From assembly GCA_033557465.1 (NCBI GenBank), contig CM066043.1, positions 82,242,662 through 82,306,661 on the forward strand: a stretch of DNA of 64,000 nucleotides, in the 5' to 3' direction. The position numbers and the translations under genes were made by a program. The DNA is from Ichthyophis bannanicus (Eukaryota > Chordata > Amphibia > Gymnophiona > Ichthyophiidae). This document shows positions 53,625 through 64,000 of the stretch, in pieces (position 1 is the stretch's first letter; each line of letters begins with the position of its first letter). The notes under the pieces were generated by a model that was not told the DNA's origin, did not search any database, and worked only from the letters and a program-made list of their open reading frames with translations.

Positions 53625-55735
53625 TTAGAATCATCATCTTTATTGTCATTTGATATACTGCCCTAGGCAGCAAGGTATCAGAGTGGTTTACAAAGATCTA
53701 AATTAAAAATAAGGAAACACCAATCATATCTAGGACAGGACAGGACAGAAAAGAAAGAGAATGGAGAACAGAGGAATGGGCAGGTGGGGAGGAGAGGAGA
53801 ATAACTTAGACTAAGAAGGGAGCGAGCTAAGGGAGAGACTGCTCAGGGGAAGTGAAGGGAAGGTCATAAACCAACTGAAACAGGTGTGTTTTGAGCTGAG
53901 ATTTGAACCAGAGGAAGGAGGTTCTCTGCACGTAATGAGGCAGGTAGGGAATTCCATAGGGCAGGAGCAAGGAAAAAGAAAGTGGGATGACGTGTTTGCT
54001 CCAAATGCGCATGGTAAACTGAGGGGAGGGGCAATTGGTGAGCGTGGAGGGATCTGAGAGGACAGTGGGGGGACTGAAAATGAAGGTGGTCAACCAAATA
54101 TTGTGGTATGCCTGTGTGGATTCCTGGTGAGTGGATATGAGAATTTTGTAATCTATGCAAAATTTTATGGGAAGCCAGTGAAGTCGGATTAGGGTGGGAG
54201 TGATGTGTTCACGGTGCAGGGAGTGATGTGTTCATAGTGCGAGGTGTGATTATCCGGGCTGCTGTATTTTGGAGAAGTTGCAATTGACAAAGTTGATAGT
54301 TTGAAAGACCGGCAAGGGCACTGTTGCAATAATCTATTCTAGAAAATACTAGTGATAGGAGGAGGGTAGTACTGGTCAAGAGAAGAATGAAGAGCACTGA
54401 TCCAGTGGAGGAAGAAGAAAGACCATTGGATAAGGGAGGAAATGTGGTCGTGAAATGACAGAGAGGAATCTAGAATGACCCCAAGATAGTGGAGGGAGTG
54501 AACAAGGGGGACTGGGGAGTGGGACAGAGAAAGGGCTATTGTGGGTCGAGGGATATTAAAAGTGCGCCATATTGCAGAACATTTGGAGGGATTGAGAGAG
54601 AGACGATTGGAATGAAGCTAGTCAGAGACAGAGTATAAAACAACATATGAAAATGCCCCAATATTTAACTGAGAAAATGCAATATTTGTAGGTGAAAAGG
54701 TCTCAGACTAAAGCGGGGCTATGTGTCAGGTCTTAACATGCCTGATCACCGTGCACCCTATTGCATCAAGGACCTTAAATTCACCAAAACCGTATTTTTC
54801 TCTCTTTTTTTATATTTTTTAAAATAGGTTTTCTAAAACAACTAGTGTTTGTAAAGGACGGTCATCTGAAATGTAGCAAAATGTTTCTCTTAATAGAAGC
54901 ACCCATTCTAGTAAACTTCTGGCAACATATGCGTATCTTGAAAGAGACACCGATCCCGTGCTTATCTTGAAAGAGGCAACGATCCCAGAGACAGAGTATA
55001 AACAAGCATTTAAGGGGGTTATGTCCGGGGAGTGAGCATTTGTGTGAAAGAGAAGGAAGATATCGTCTGCATAAAAGTAGGCAGAGATACCAAGTTGCTG
55101 GGTTAGTAGTGCAAGGGGGGCTAAGAAAATGTTGAAGAGGAGGGGGGCCAGAACTGAGTCCTGGGGAACACCACAGGTTAGGGGGGTAGGGGGGACAAAG
55201 AAGAATCGCAAAGCACTGAGAAGAAACGTGAGGATAGGAAAGACTGAAACCAGTGAAGGGTTATGTTTCGGAGTCCACAGTCACAGAGACGAGAAAGTAG
55301 AAGAGGGTGATCTACCAAATCAAAGGCTGCGGAAAGAGCCAAGGAAATTGCAAGAGAACCATTGCCTTGTTCATGAGCAGTGTGTGTTTCTCTGAGCAGG
55401 GAAAGAAAGATAGTGTCTGTGCTATGGCCAGTGTGGAAACCAGATTGGCATGGATGCAAGAAGTGAGCGGAATCCAAGTGTGAAGTTGAGAGAAGACTAG
55501 TTTCGCAAGGACCTTGGAAAGGAAGGGAAGTTTAGAAATTGGACGCCAGTTAGCCAGAGTATCTGGGGCAAGTGAAGGCTTTTTAAGGATGGGGTGGACA
55601 AGAATGTGCTTCCATAGAGAGGGAAAGATACCCAAAGTGAGACTGAAATTAAAGATGGAGAGTACAAAAGGAAGGAGGACAAGGGAAGGTTCCGTGAATC
55701 AAGGGGAAGGGATAGGATCAGAGGGGCATGTAGTC
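53625..55735 (-). mobile_element. L2-like LINE, RT to 3' end, antisense
   Basis: Antisense order: finger region LVHPILKKPSLAPDTLANWR (55600), a SDTIFLSLLRE-like palm block near 55410, ALSAAFDLVDHPLLLSRL (about 55325), CGVPQDSVLAPLLFNIF (about 55155), the catalytic AYFYADDIFLLFH (about 55070, aspartates intact), RIDYCNSALAGLSNYQLCQL (about 54330), and APALWNSLPASLR (about 53950). The 3' end is near 53625 with 'gatatactgccctaggcagc'. Frameshifts separate the pieces. An unknown 346-bp insertion lies at 54640-54985. Confidence 0.82.
54640..54985. mobile_element. Unidentified 346-bp insertion with 17-bp TSD
   Basis: CAGAGACAGAGTATAAA occurs at 54623-54639 and again at 54986-55002, bounding a segment absent from the surrounding L2. 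The insert ends with a ~28-bp tandem pair ('tatcttgaaagagacaccga', then 'tatcttgaaagaggcaacga'; about 54932-54984). It contains a T-rich stretch at 54794-54815. I match it to no LINE, SINE or small RNA. The duplication length indicates LINE-type target-primed insertion. Confidence 0.75.
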
Positions 55736-56765
55736 TTATGGTATGAATTGATAACCTGGGTTAGAAATTGGTTGATTGTGAGGCAACAAAGGGTACAGGT
55801 AAATGGAGCTCACTCTGAGGAGAAGGATACCAGTGGTATGCCGCAGGGATCTGTCCTAGGTCCAATTCTTTTTAACATCTTTGTTAATGATATTGCGGAA
55901 CGGCTGTGGGTAAGGTTTGCTTGTTTGCAGATGATACTAAAATCTGCAATAGAGTAGACACTCAGGAAGGAGTAGATAATATAAGGAGGATCTAGCTAAG
56001 CTTGAAGAATGGTTGCAAATTTGGCAGCTGAAATTTAACGTTAAAAAATGCAGATCATGCACTCGGGCTGCAAAAATCCAAGGGAATAGTACAGTATAGG
56101 GTGAAGTACTTCTGCCCATGAAGGAAGAGCGAGACCTGGGTGTGATTGTTTCTAATGTTCATAAGGTGACTAAACAGGTAGAAAAGGTGACAGCGAAAGG
56201 ATGCTTGGGTGCATAGGGTGAGGAATGGCCAGCAGGATGAAAGTGGTGAGACCCCATTTGAAGTACTGTGTGCAATTCTAGAGACAACACCTTCAAAAGG
56301 ATATAAACAAGATGGAGTCAGTGAAGAGGGTGGCTACCAAAATAGTCAGTGGGCTTCGTCATAAGGCCTATGGGAACAGACTTAAAGATCTCAATATGTA
56401 CACTTTGGAGGAAAGGCAGGAGAGAGGAGATATGATATAGACGTTTTAATACCTCCATGGCATAAATACACAGGAGGAGAGCCTCTTTCAATTGAAAGAA
56501 AGTTCTGTAATGAGGGAGCATAGGATGAAGGTGAAAGGGGATAGACTCTGGAATAATATGCGGAACGTTTTATGGAAAGAGTGGTAGATGCATGGAATAG
56601 TCACCAAGTCGAGGTAATAGAGACCAGGACATTATCTGAATTCAAGAAAGCATGGGACAAACATAGAAGATCTCTAAAGGAAAAAAAGGAAATACAATAG
56701 TTGATATGGAAGGACAGACTAGAAAGGCCATATGGTCTTTTTATGCAGTCATGTTTCTATGGCAG
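55736..56765 (+). mobile_element. CR1-B fragment, RT to 3' end
   Basis: RT motifs SGMPQGSVLGPILFNIFVND (55830-55890) and, after a frame change, FADDTKI-type sequence at about 55918-55945. The C terminus includes KLEEWLQIWQLKFN-like sequence (56000) and an EERQERGDMI block (about 56410). The 3' end is 'ggccatatggtctttttatgcagtcatgtttctatg'. Many stops. Confidence 0.85.
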
Positions 56766-57115
56766 CTCCAAAGTTATGGAATTCACTGCCTGTAGAGTTA
56801 CGCCTTATGACAAATATATGTACATTCAGGAAAGAATTAAAGACTCATTTATTCAGACAGGCATATACATCTTTCAGTGGAACACACGGTCATAGCTCTT
56901 AAGGTGTTACTAGCTGGTAGCTGCTGAGTACTGAATAAGCACTAGGTGAAGCCCTGGGGAGGTGCTTTTTGATATAATTTTAGAGATTGCATTGTATATG
57001 TTTTTTGTGTGTACGTTTTAAATTTTGTGTATGTTTTCTTGTGCTCCATCTAACATGATAGTGCAGAATATAAATGTTTTTTTAAATAAGCAAATAAATA
57101 TATCCCAGAAACTCA
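56766..57115 (+). mobile_element. L2-like LINE 3' end
   Basis: Short RT C-terminal remnant, 'gcagctccaaagttatggaattcactgcctgtagag' (APKLWNSLPVE-like), with a FRKELKTHLFRQAY-like piece at about 56830. The UTR ends 'agtgcagaatataaatg' and 'aaataagcaaataaata'. Confidence 0.72.
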
Positions 57116-57349
57116 TTTGAAAGACTACAATAAAGGAAGAGCCAAACAATAATAAGATAAAAGAAATCAGACAGCAATCAAACAAAACAACAAAAGAAAA
57201 GGAGACTAGAGAAGACTAATGGCTTCTCCACTCAAGTGATTTTCTAAACTTTGAAATCCAAGCAAAAACAATGAGCAAGAATATCTTTACACAGGAAGTA
57301 GAAACATCATCTGACTATAACGTTACCAATGCTTACACAGCTAACTATG

Positions 57350-57475
57350 GTGGACTAGATTTACTAAAGTGCTCTAACCTTATAAGCACACAAATGCCAT
57401 TAATGTGCATTATTAATAAATGCACTGTTTGTTAGCCTGTAATAATGTGGTAGCACCTTTTAAAGTCTAGCCCTG
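57350..57475. mobile_element. Possible MITE with imperfect inverted ends
   Basis: Left 'ggactagatttactaaagtgc' and right 'gcaccttttaaagtctagccc' are imperfect complements. The centre is AT-rich with 'aatgtgcattattaataaatgc'. No clear target duplication. Perhaps Harbinger-like. Confidence 0.4.
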
Positions 57476-57484
57476 TTTCATTTA

Positions 57485-58165
57485 AATCTCAGGTACTTAT
57501 GCCACTGTACAGGTCGCTGGTGAGGCTTCACTTGGAATACTGTGTTCAGTTTTAGAGAACATATCTTGTAAAAGATGTAAAAAGACTGGAAACTGTTCAG
57601 AGGAAGGCGACTAAAATGATTTGGAGCCTGCGTAAGAAACCTTATGAGAAGAGACTTGAAGACCTAAATATGTACACTTCGGAGGAGAGGAGGGATATGG
57701 GAGATATGATTCAGACCTTTAAATACTTAAAGAGGAATGATGAACAAACAAACCTCTTCCAAAGATGGGGAAGCTGCAAAACTAGAGGGCATAACATGAA
57801 GCTGCAAGGTGGTAAATTGAAAGGCAATGTCAGGAAATATTTTTTCACTGAAAGGGTGGTGGATGCTTGGAATTCACTCCCGATGTAAGTGGTGGGGGCA
57901 AACACGGTGACGGAATTCACAACAGCATGGGACAAGCACAGCGGATCCCTTTACAGCAACAGGATAAAAACAAAATAAACTGAACCATCTAACTTCTCAA
58001 CAAATAGGGGTGTCCTACTTGGAGCGGTGGGTCTACCCCTAAACAAAGACATGGGAAGGGGTGGCCTGCACAGAGCGACAGGTGCACCTACTCTTGCCGT
58101 ATTGCTGGGCAGACTGGATGGACCATGCTGGTCTTTATCTGCCATCATTTACTGTTACTATGTTC
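57485..58165 (+). mobile_element. CR1-C fragment, RT C terminus to 3' end
   Basis: Contains the longest C-terminal frame of this type (57616-57888): KKPYEKRLEDLNMYTSEERR, DMIQTFKYLKRNDEQTNLFQ, FFTERVVDAWNSLPM. Ends 'gcagactggatggaccatgctggtctttatctgccatc'. Sister of 47585-47995. Confidence 0.87.
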
Positions 58166-58319
58166 TAAATTGTCTAATCTTATATTGCATCATGAACCAC
58201 CTTGCTGTCTACGGGAAATACCCTGCAAGATATTTGTGGTGTGTGATCCAAAACAATCAGAGACAGTTTTCAAAGAATAAACTAGGTGCTTCTATGTTAG
58301 GTTCCAAAGTGCAGGTTTG

Positions 58320-58978
58320 CATGAAAGAATATAAGAACATAAGAAGCCATACTAGGTCAGACCAAAGGTCCATCAAGTCCAATATCATGTTTACAACAGT
58401 AGCTAATCCAGGTCACAAGTACCTGTCAGGCTCCCAAAAGACAGACAGATTCCATACTGCTTATCCCAAGAATAAGCAGTGGATTTCCCCAGTCCAATAA
58501 TGGTTTATGGACTTTTTCTCCGGGAACTTGTCCAAACCTCTTTTAAATCCAGCTATGCTAACAGCTTTTACTACATCCTCTTTCAACAAATTCCAGAGTT
58601 TGATTATGTGCTGCGTGAAATAATATTTGCTTCTGAGTAGTCTTCAGTGTATAACATTGCAGTTTCATTGCATGCCCCCTAGTTTTTCTAATTTTTGAAA
58701 GAGTATACAACTGATCATATTTACCCGTTCCACTCCACTCATTATTTTATAGAGCTCTTTCATATCTCCCCCTCAACCATCTCTTTTCCAAGCTGAAGAG
58801 TCCTAACCTTTTAAGCCTTTCCTCATAGTGGTATCCCTCCATCCCTTTTATCATTTTAGTAGCTCTTCTCTGTACTTCTTCTAATTCTGCTATATCCTTT
58901 TTCAGATATGGTGACCAGAACTGCACACAATAAAGATGCGGTCGCACCATGGAACTATACAGAGCACCATAATATCCT
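58320..58978 (-). mobile_element. CR1-A fragment, antisense, cut by DIRS-type element
   Basis: Begins with the CR1-A 3' end ('agaacataagaagccatactaggtcagacc', antisense) and runs into RT sequence ([20 protein letters not shown], about 58900). CR1 similarity stops near 58978 at 'gagcaccataatatcc', where the second DIRS terminus starts. Confidence 0.85.
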
Positions 58979-60479
58979 TGTTTCCATATTATGCTGCTAG
59001 ACCAGTCAAACAAGTGGATTGTGCTCCCCTTCCAGCAGACTGGTGGAGACAGAGAACCAATGAAATGCCCAGGTTTCAATGACCACTCCAATGCCTCCAT
59101 CAGCCTGAGCCACTAGAGGGTAACTCAGTATTCTTCTGTCTCCAGCAGATGGCGGTTGGATTTTCTCAACTCTGAGGAAAATCTGAACAATTGAAAGGAA
59201 AAAGACTGATTTGGCTTGTGAACAACCATCTTGAGGGTGACTCTCTCACTTGAGTACAATGTGGGAGGCTCCACTAGACTAAGATCTTTTGGGTAGCCAT
59301 AGGAGGAGGAGAAATTGTTTCAGCTCCACACTCTTATCATGATAAGGGCCTGTTGAGCAGCCAGAAAATTGGAAGAATTGGAAGATTTCAGCAACCTCAC
59401 ACAACCTCAATGCCCTCACCCCCCCCCCCCCAGCTCTCCCCCAAAGACCGAAGATGGCTAAAAGATAGTGGTTGCAAGCCTCTTTTTTAAAAGAGAAAGA
59501 AAAACAGTGTCTGGGGAGTAGCACTGAGTCTAGCACAACTTAACCTGCCTGAGGCTCCCAGAGGTTTGACCTTGTCCTTCTCATTGTTGGAGGCTCCCAA
59601 ACTCATCTATTTGGGGCATACGTTGAGGTGGACCGCTGGCTCAGAGTCAGGGCTTCCTGCCATTTTCCAACACGTGCTGTTAACATTTCTGCCTTTACGT
59701 GCCTTAAGCCGAAGTGATCCCAGCACGCATTCTGCCTGAGCGGTTCCAATGCACACTCTTACCAAAGCACCCATATTGTGCACTCCTCTATGTGCTCTGT
59801 TAGCGTGCACTCTTGTGTCTACCTTGCCTTAGTATGCACAAATATTTGCCTTACCTTAACTCTTTCTGCCATATTCCAGGAAACGTGGTTTGACCTGTGG
59901 CATGCAAAGAGCCTCATCATTGGATTCATCTTGCATGACAGTCTCTGACTTCTCACTGGTGGACCCGCCTTCCTTCTTCCAATGAAGGGATTTGGTTGAC
60001 CTGGCATTTTCCATCCCCAGGTAGGAAGCAACTGATGGCGCTGTGGGTAAGAATACTAGCCTGGCTTTGAGTTCAGGTGACTGCCTGGCCACTCCCCTTC
60101 TTCGGAGGGTCGTTCCAGCTGTGTCCCCTATGTTGGGGATCATTCTCAGGGACAGTGGATTCTGTGTTGTGCTCCCTGGAATTATTTTCCTTCTTTAGCA
60201 AGCCTGGTCTTTTTGGCATGGAAACTCAGACCCTGAAAACTTTGGTTTCCCTTGAGTTCAGTCACGTGAGGGATGGGCAGAGTATAGAAGTCTGGCTTGA
60301 ATGCCTCCTTCTAAGCGACCCAGACAGAGATTGTATTCTGGAAATATAAGTTGGCTGGGGTCTGTCTGGGACTTGGACTTGAGTGATTGTTCTGACGTCT
60401 CGGTTGAGTCTGATTAAAAAAAAACAACAACAAGAAACTTTTTCACCTTCAGAGGTTCATGTGGAAGCTAGCATTTTCC

Positions 60480-61400
60480 ACCTGTCCTGAAAGGGCGATC
60501 TGGCGGCTTTGATTGCTCAAGTTACACCCACCTGGTATTTGGCTGATGCTCCAGCAATGGAGCAGGGGCCATAGGTTCCCCACTTGTACAGGCAGTGTGG
60601 ATATTCATGGCAGTCTTCGTTTTTCCGGAAATAATCAAGAACATGTTCTGGTCTCAATGAGTCTTTCTGAATTCCCACCTAAGGAGTTAAAGGTGGGTAA
60701 AGAAATGTGTGTTCTCCTGGAGAGGAGTGCATCGCATGGTCCGGCCACCCAAGGTGAAAGCACAGGTCATGGTAGTCACGCAGCGGGCCTCCACTCCCGT
60801 GGAAGTTAGATTAGCTTTGAAGGACACTATGGATAGAAAGGTGGACTTTCTGCTGAAGGGCATTTGCAGCAGCCATTACTATTCTCTAGGTGGCGGTGTG
60901 TGCAAGCCTGATATTTCCAGTCCTGCTTCTGTGGATTTAGTCTCTCCCACTGGATGATATTACCCCCCCCCTTTGGAGTCAGTTACTGCCTTCTTTCTGA
61001 TGCCATGTTGTTCTAGACCACCTGGCAGCTAGTGATATTACCCTGTCGGTGGTGTCATGGCATTGGATATTGTTTCACCAATGGGCAGAGGATTTGTCCT
61101 CTGAATCCCAGCTACCTCAACTGGCCTGTAAGGGAAAGCTCCCTTGTGGGGCTGCTTAGAAGAGTTGGTGGAAGACTTGGCCAAGGTCAAGTCTGGTAAC
61201 CCTCCAGAGGACAGAACAAGTGGACCTGGGAAGCAAGCTGGCCTTTTTTTCTCACTTTGTTTGCCGCCTGTCCATCGCGGGCACTCTAGACTATCTTTCA
61301 GGGGTCTCAGGACTCCTGGCACTGTCTTCCTGGAAAGCCTTTCTTCTCTGCTTCCAGATTTTGGACCTGTAATTAACCCTTTCAGGGGGCTCATAGGCCC
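60480..61400 (+). pseudogene. DIRS-type gag-like remnant
   Basis: Remnants in shifting frames: SMSLSEFPPKELKVGKEM (60650), RKVDFLLKGICSSHYYSL (60830) and CLEELVEDLAKVKSGNPPED (61160). The last fits the 'G..LEKLV.DLgkaK...PPED' motif I associate with vertebrate DIRS gag. No Cys motif seen. Upstream 59200-60480 is unassigned element sequence. Confidence 0.5.
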
Positions 61401-61499
61401 AGAGAATCTGTCCCCTCCAGAAAGGGTTCACTTTCTTTCATCACATGAAGGTTTGGGGGCCCTTTTCCTGGATGTCATCAACTATTGCTGGGTGCTAGA

Positions 61500-62250
61500 T
61501 GCCATTCAAAGTGACTATGTCTTGTACTGCAGGTAGCCAATCATGGAGGCATTTGTCATTTCACCTGTGGGTTGGCAGATATGAGAGCCACCGCAAGGGT
61601 CACATTGGACAAATTACTGCAGCTGAAGGCAGTGATGCCAGTGCCCCCAGCCGAGTGGGGCAAGGACAGATATTCCATTTATTTTGGGATGCCAAAGAAG
61701 GACAGCTCTTTCTGACTGATGGCTTCAAGACAGTCAATGCTCATTTGTGTGTGTTGCACTTCCAAATGGAAACTTGGAGATCTGTTATTTCAACAATGCA
61801 CAAAAAGGGAGTTCCTAGCATCTCTGGTTTTGGTTGAAGCTTGTTTTTATAACCCAGTCATGGAGGATCAGCAGAGATGTCTGCATTTTGCCATGTTTAG
61901 CTCTCACCTTTAGTTTGATGCCCTCTCTTCGGCCACTCCACTGCCCTGAGAATGTTCTCCAGGGTCATGGCGGTGGCGATCGCTGCACTATGGTGCTAAG
62001 GACTATGTGTGCACCTATTTCTGAATGACTGGCTCATCTCAGCCCCTTCCCTGATAGAGGCCTTTCGGGTTTTGGCCCGAGTGGTATCCTTCTGGAAGGT
62101 CTTGGATGGGTGATCAATCAGAGAAAGCATCTATTGGAGCCTTCCCAATCCCTGGAATTCCTGGGAGCACGGTTCGATTCTCGAGTGGGCAGTCTTCCTA
62201 CAGGAGAGTATGCAGAGAGTGTTGGAATGACTTGAGATGTTCTGTTCTCA
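61500..62250 (+). pseudogene. DIRS-type reverse transcriptase remnant
   Basis: AEWGKDRYSIYFGMPKKDSS (about 61650), RMETLRSVI-like sequence (61765), EFLASLVLVEA (61810, for the 'FLASLDLSEAY' block), a PRMFSRVMAVAIA-like stretch (61945), and FLNDWLISAPSLIEAF (62025), the counterpart of the YLDDWLI catalytic box. Its first aspartate is Asn, giving LND. FLGARFDS-like sequence follows at about 62160. Many stops. Confidence 0.72.
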
Positions 62251-62439
62251 ACAGGCTCCCATGATTTTGGATTATCTACTGATTCTCAGCTTGATAGCGG
62301 TGGCAATCAAGATGGTACCATAGGCATGCTCATATGAGGCCACTCCAGGGACCCTTTGTGGACCAGAGTTCAAGCTCAGACTTCTGCTTCAGCTAGGAGT
62401 GAGAACCAGCTTGAGGTGGTAGCTATGCCCATGTTATCT

Positions 62440-63120
62440 GAAGACAGGAATGCCGCTGGATATTCACTTGTGGATTTTTCTGGTGATGGACACCTGTTTT
62501 ATGGGCTGGGGAGCCTTTGTCAAGACTGAATGACCCAGAGCTGTTGAAGCCACAAGAAGGCAGTGTGGTCCATCAACTGTCTTGTAATCAGGGTTATCTG
62601 GCTAGCCCTCTTGTGTGTTCCTGCCTTTGGTCAACGGCAGGGTGGTGCGAGAGTTCTCGGGCAATGCCACCACAGTGGCATATGTCAGTTGCCAATGCAT
62701 CAGTAAGTGTGCAGGAGTGACCCTGGGGATGGCTCGCTGGTTCACCTGGGCAGAAATGAGCCTTCTAGCTCTGTCGGCTCAACACATTGTCAGAGTGGTC
62801 AATGCAGAAGCAGTCTTCCTCGGTTGTCACTCTCGCGATCCCGTAGAGTGGGAGCTGTCAGGAGACATTTCAGATGCTTCTCCGCTGTTGGGGTCACCTC
62901 ATGATGGAATTGATGGTGTCCCATGCTGTTGACAAAGTGTGCCATTTCTTAAATCACTGCATGGAAACTGTGTCCAAGGGCATTATCGCCCTGATTCAGC
63001 TTTGGCCACAGCAGTGCCTGCTGTATGTGCTTCCTCCATTGCTGCTGTTGGGGCATGAGCTTCAACACATAGAGCGCCATCTAGACCAGATTGTTCTGAT
63101 GATGCCAGATTGGCTGTGAA
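62440..63120 (+). pseudogene. DIRS-type RNase H remnant
   Basis: VMDTCFMGWGAF (62485, for 'TDAS..GWGA'), VREFSGNATTVAYVSCQC (62645) and WAEMSLLALSAQHI then FLGCHSRDPVEWEL (62750-62850) align with DIRS RNase H 'SDN.TavaYvn.QGG', 'HIPG..N..AD.LSR' and 'EW.L'. Several catalytic acids are lost. Confidence 0.65.
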
Positions 63121-63259
63121 GAGCATGGATCAGGGATCGTATGTGGTTCCTAAAGGAATCTCCTCTTCGTCTGCCCCATTTTGTAACTGGTTGCGTCATA
63201 AGCCGATTGTCCTAGATGACCCTGCTCCATTCTTGCTTATGGCTTATGGCTTGGCTCAT

Positions 63260-64000
63260 ACATAAACACTATTCTCCTGCAGTAGTTTCCACTCTGCTCA
63301 TAGCCCAGAGGGGCTCTACCGGTCTGGCATCTGTGAGTCTGGTACCTCTTTGAGAGTGGGTGCAGCACTCGACAGCTTCTTCCTAAGTCTGCCAAGGCTT
63401 TTTTGGCCTTCTGCAGGATGGTCTGGAAAAGGGTTTTTTTCTCTTACCCCCTGAAAGTCCATGTGACAGCTTGTCCTGTTTCAGGAGTCCAGACTTCAGC
63501 CTTGCAACTGGATGTTTCGCATTTTCTTCAAGGGGTTCAGTGTCTGCATCTTCCCCTATGGTCTTTTGTCCCTTTCTGGGATCTCTGTCGGGTACTCAGA
63601 GTCCTGGTGCCTCTGAAGCATGCTACTCTGGGCTGGACTCTCGACTGTTTTCTTGGTCACGGATTTCTTTGGCAAGGCAGATTTCTGAGTTGCATGCTCT
63701 GTCTTGCCAGGATCCATATTTGTTCTTTTCGGAGGAGCTCAAGTCCAGTTGGCCTCTGCCTTCCTTTTCTGCCCAATGTGATATCTCCCTTTCATGTGAA
63801 CCAGTTGGTGCTTGTTCTCTTGTCTAAGGAACATTGTAGAGGGAAAGATACGGATCTTCAACTTGTAGATGTACAAAGGGTGCTTCTCTGGTACTTGGAG
63901 ATTACAATTTCCTTTCATAAGTCCAATCATCTTTTGTGCTGTTTGATGGCCTGTGCAAGGGTGTTGTGGCAGCCAAGTCTACCGTGGGGTACTGGATCAA
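63260..64000 (+). pseudogene. DIRS-type tyrosine recombinase, start only
   Basis: N-terminal LIAQRGSTGLASVSL (63295), then GWSGKGFFS (63420) and ARQISELHALSCQDPYLFFS (63675-63735), the counterpart of the 'sarRvsELqALs...py..f' motif. The position of the first catalytic Arg appears as Gln. The His-Arg-Tyr part would lie beyond 64000. Confidence 0.62.

Larger units (their letters stand above)
58979..64000 (+). mobile_element. Second DIRS-type retrotransposon, decayed, runs off window
   Basis: Plus-strand coding order is gag-like, RT, RNase H, methylase-like end, tyrosine recombinase. The left terminus (58979-59170) contains 'agactggtggagacagagaac' and 'attcttctgtctccagcag', partly complementary, as in DIRS terminal repeats. 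The right end is beyond the window, so the inverted termini and internal complementary region cannot be tested. It is much more mutated than the 10637 element and a different family: its RT motif (EWGKDRYSIYFGMPKKDSSF) is unlike it. Confidence 0.75.

Noticed and set aside
58027..58500. 157-codon + strand frame
   Set aside because: It crosses from CR1-C 3' UTR into an antisense CR1-A tail, so it is a chance frame over two non-coding ends.
59395..59435. Poly-C and poly-G runs here and at 20945, 34608, 35124 and 28980 as signals
   Set aside because: They look like ordinary homopolymers or sequencing-prone tracts. Some may cause apparent frameshifts.
1..64000. tRNA, rRNA, snRNA genes or CRISPR arrays
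   Set aside because: No cloverleaf with A/B boxes, rRNA motif or spaced short repeat array was found by reading. The only regular arrays are the minisatellites at 3087 and 45430.

Overview
The window looks like intergenic or intronic DNA from a large, transposon-rich vertebrate genome. I recognise no host gene, tRNA, rRNA or CRISPR array. Almost every coding signal is a retroelement or DNA-transposon protein, and almost all carry stops or frameshifts. The mix is CR1, L2, L1 and RTE-type LINEs, a Penelope-like element, two DIRS retrotransposons, one Ngaro retrotransposon, a mariner, and hAT- and Harbinger-like MITEs. This fits an amphibian best; a caecilian is my guess from repeat composition alone. 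A lungfish or other large-genome vertebrate is possible.

Layout. 0-4.5 kb: unrecognised sequence with a perfect 21-bp palindrome, an L2-type tail, a hAT-like MITE and a 36-bp minisatellite. 4.6-9.05 kb: a near full-length CR1 (esterase-type ORF1, then endonuclease/RT ORF2), split by a 485-bp antisense LINE tail flanked by an 8-bp duplication. 10.15-16.56 kb: an RTE/BovB-like LINE 3' end cut cleanly by a complete DIRS element (10637-16220) with inverted termini, internal complementary region, gag, RT/RNase H/methylase-like and tyrosine recombinase. 17.4-19 kb: hAT MITE and LINE tails. 19.03-22.73 kb: a near full-length, pyrimidine-rich L2. 23.18-29.91 kb: a Penelope-like element between about 270-bp direct repeats (pseudo-LTRs), carrying a nested CR1 and two Harbinger-like MITEs.

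29.9-41.0 kb: an antisense L1-clade element interrupted by a GC-rich Ngaro retrotransposon (about 30826-36780) with gag, RT, RNase H, tyrosine recombinase and an SGNH hydrolase. 41.0-51.0 kb: CR1 and L2 fragments, an L1 ORF1, a LINE endonuclease fragment and a 700-bp GC-rich unidentified block. 51.04-52.68 kb: CR1 interrupted by a 1317-bp mariner with TA duplications. 53.4-58.98 kb: MITE, an antisense L2 holding an unknown 346-bp insertion with a 17-bp duplication, and more CR1/L2 3' ends. 58.98-64.0 kb: a second, decayed DIRS-type element on the + strand, running off the window.

In text below, CR1-A, -B and -C are my labels for three CR1-like 3'-end types: A ends near a 'gacccagtatggcatat' motif; B ends near 'ggccatatggtctttttatg'; C ends near 'ggcagactggatggacca'. 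The nesting gives relative ages: L1 before Ngaro, RTE before DIRS, Penelope before CR1-A and MITEs, CR1-A before mariner and the second DIRS. Nothing here suggests a cooperating host gene set. The value of the window is in the structure and nesting of the mobile elements.
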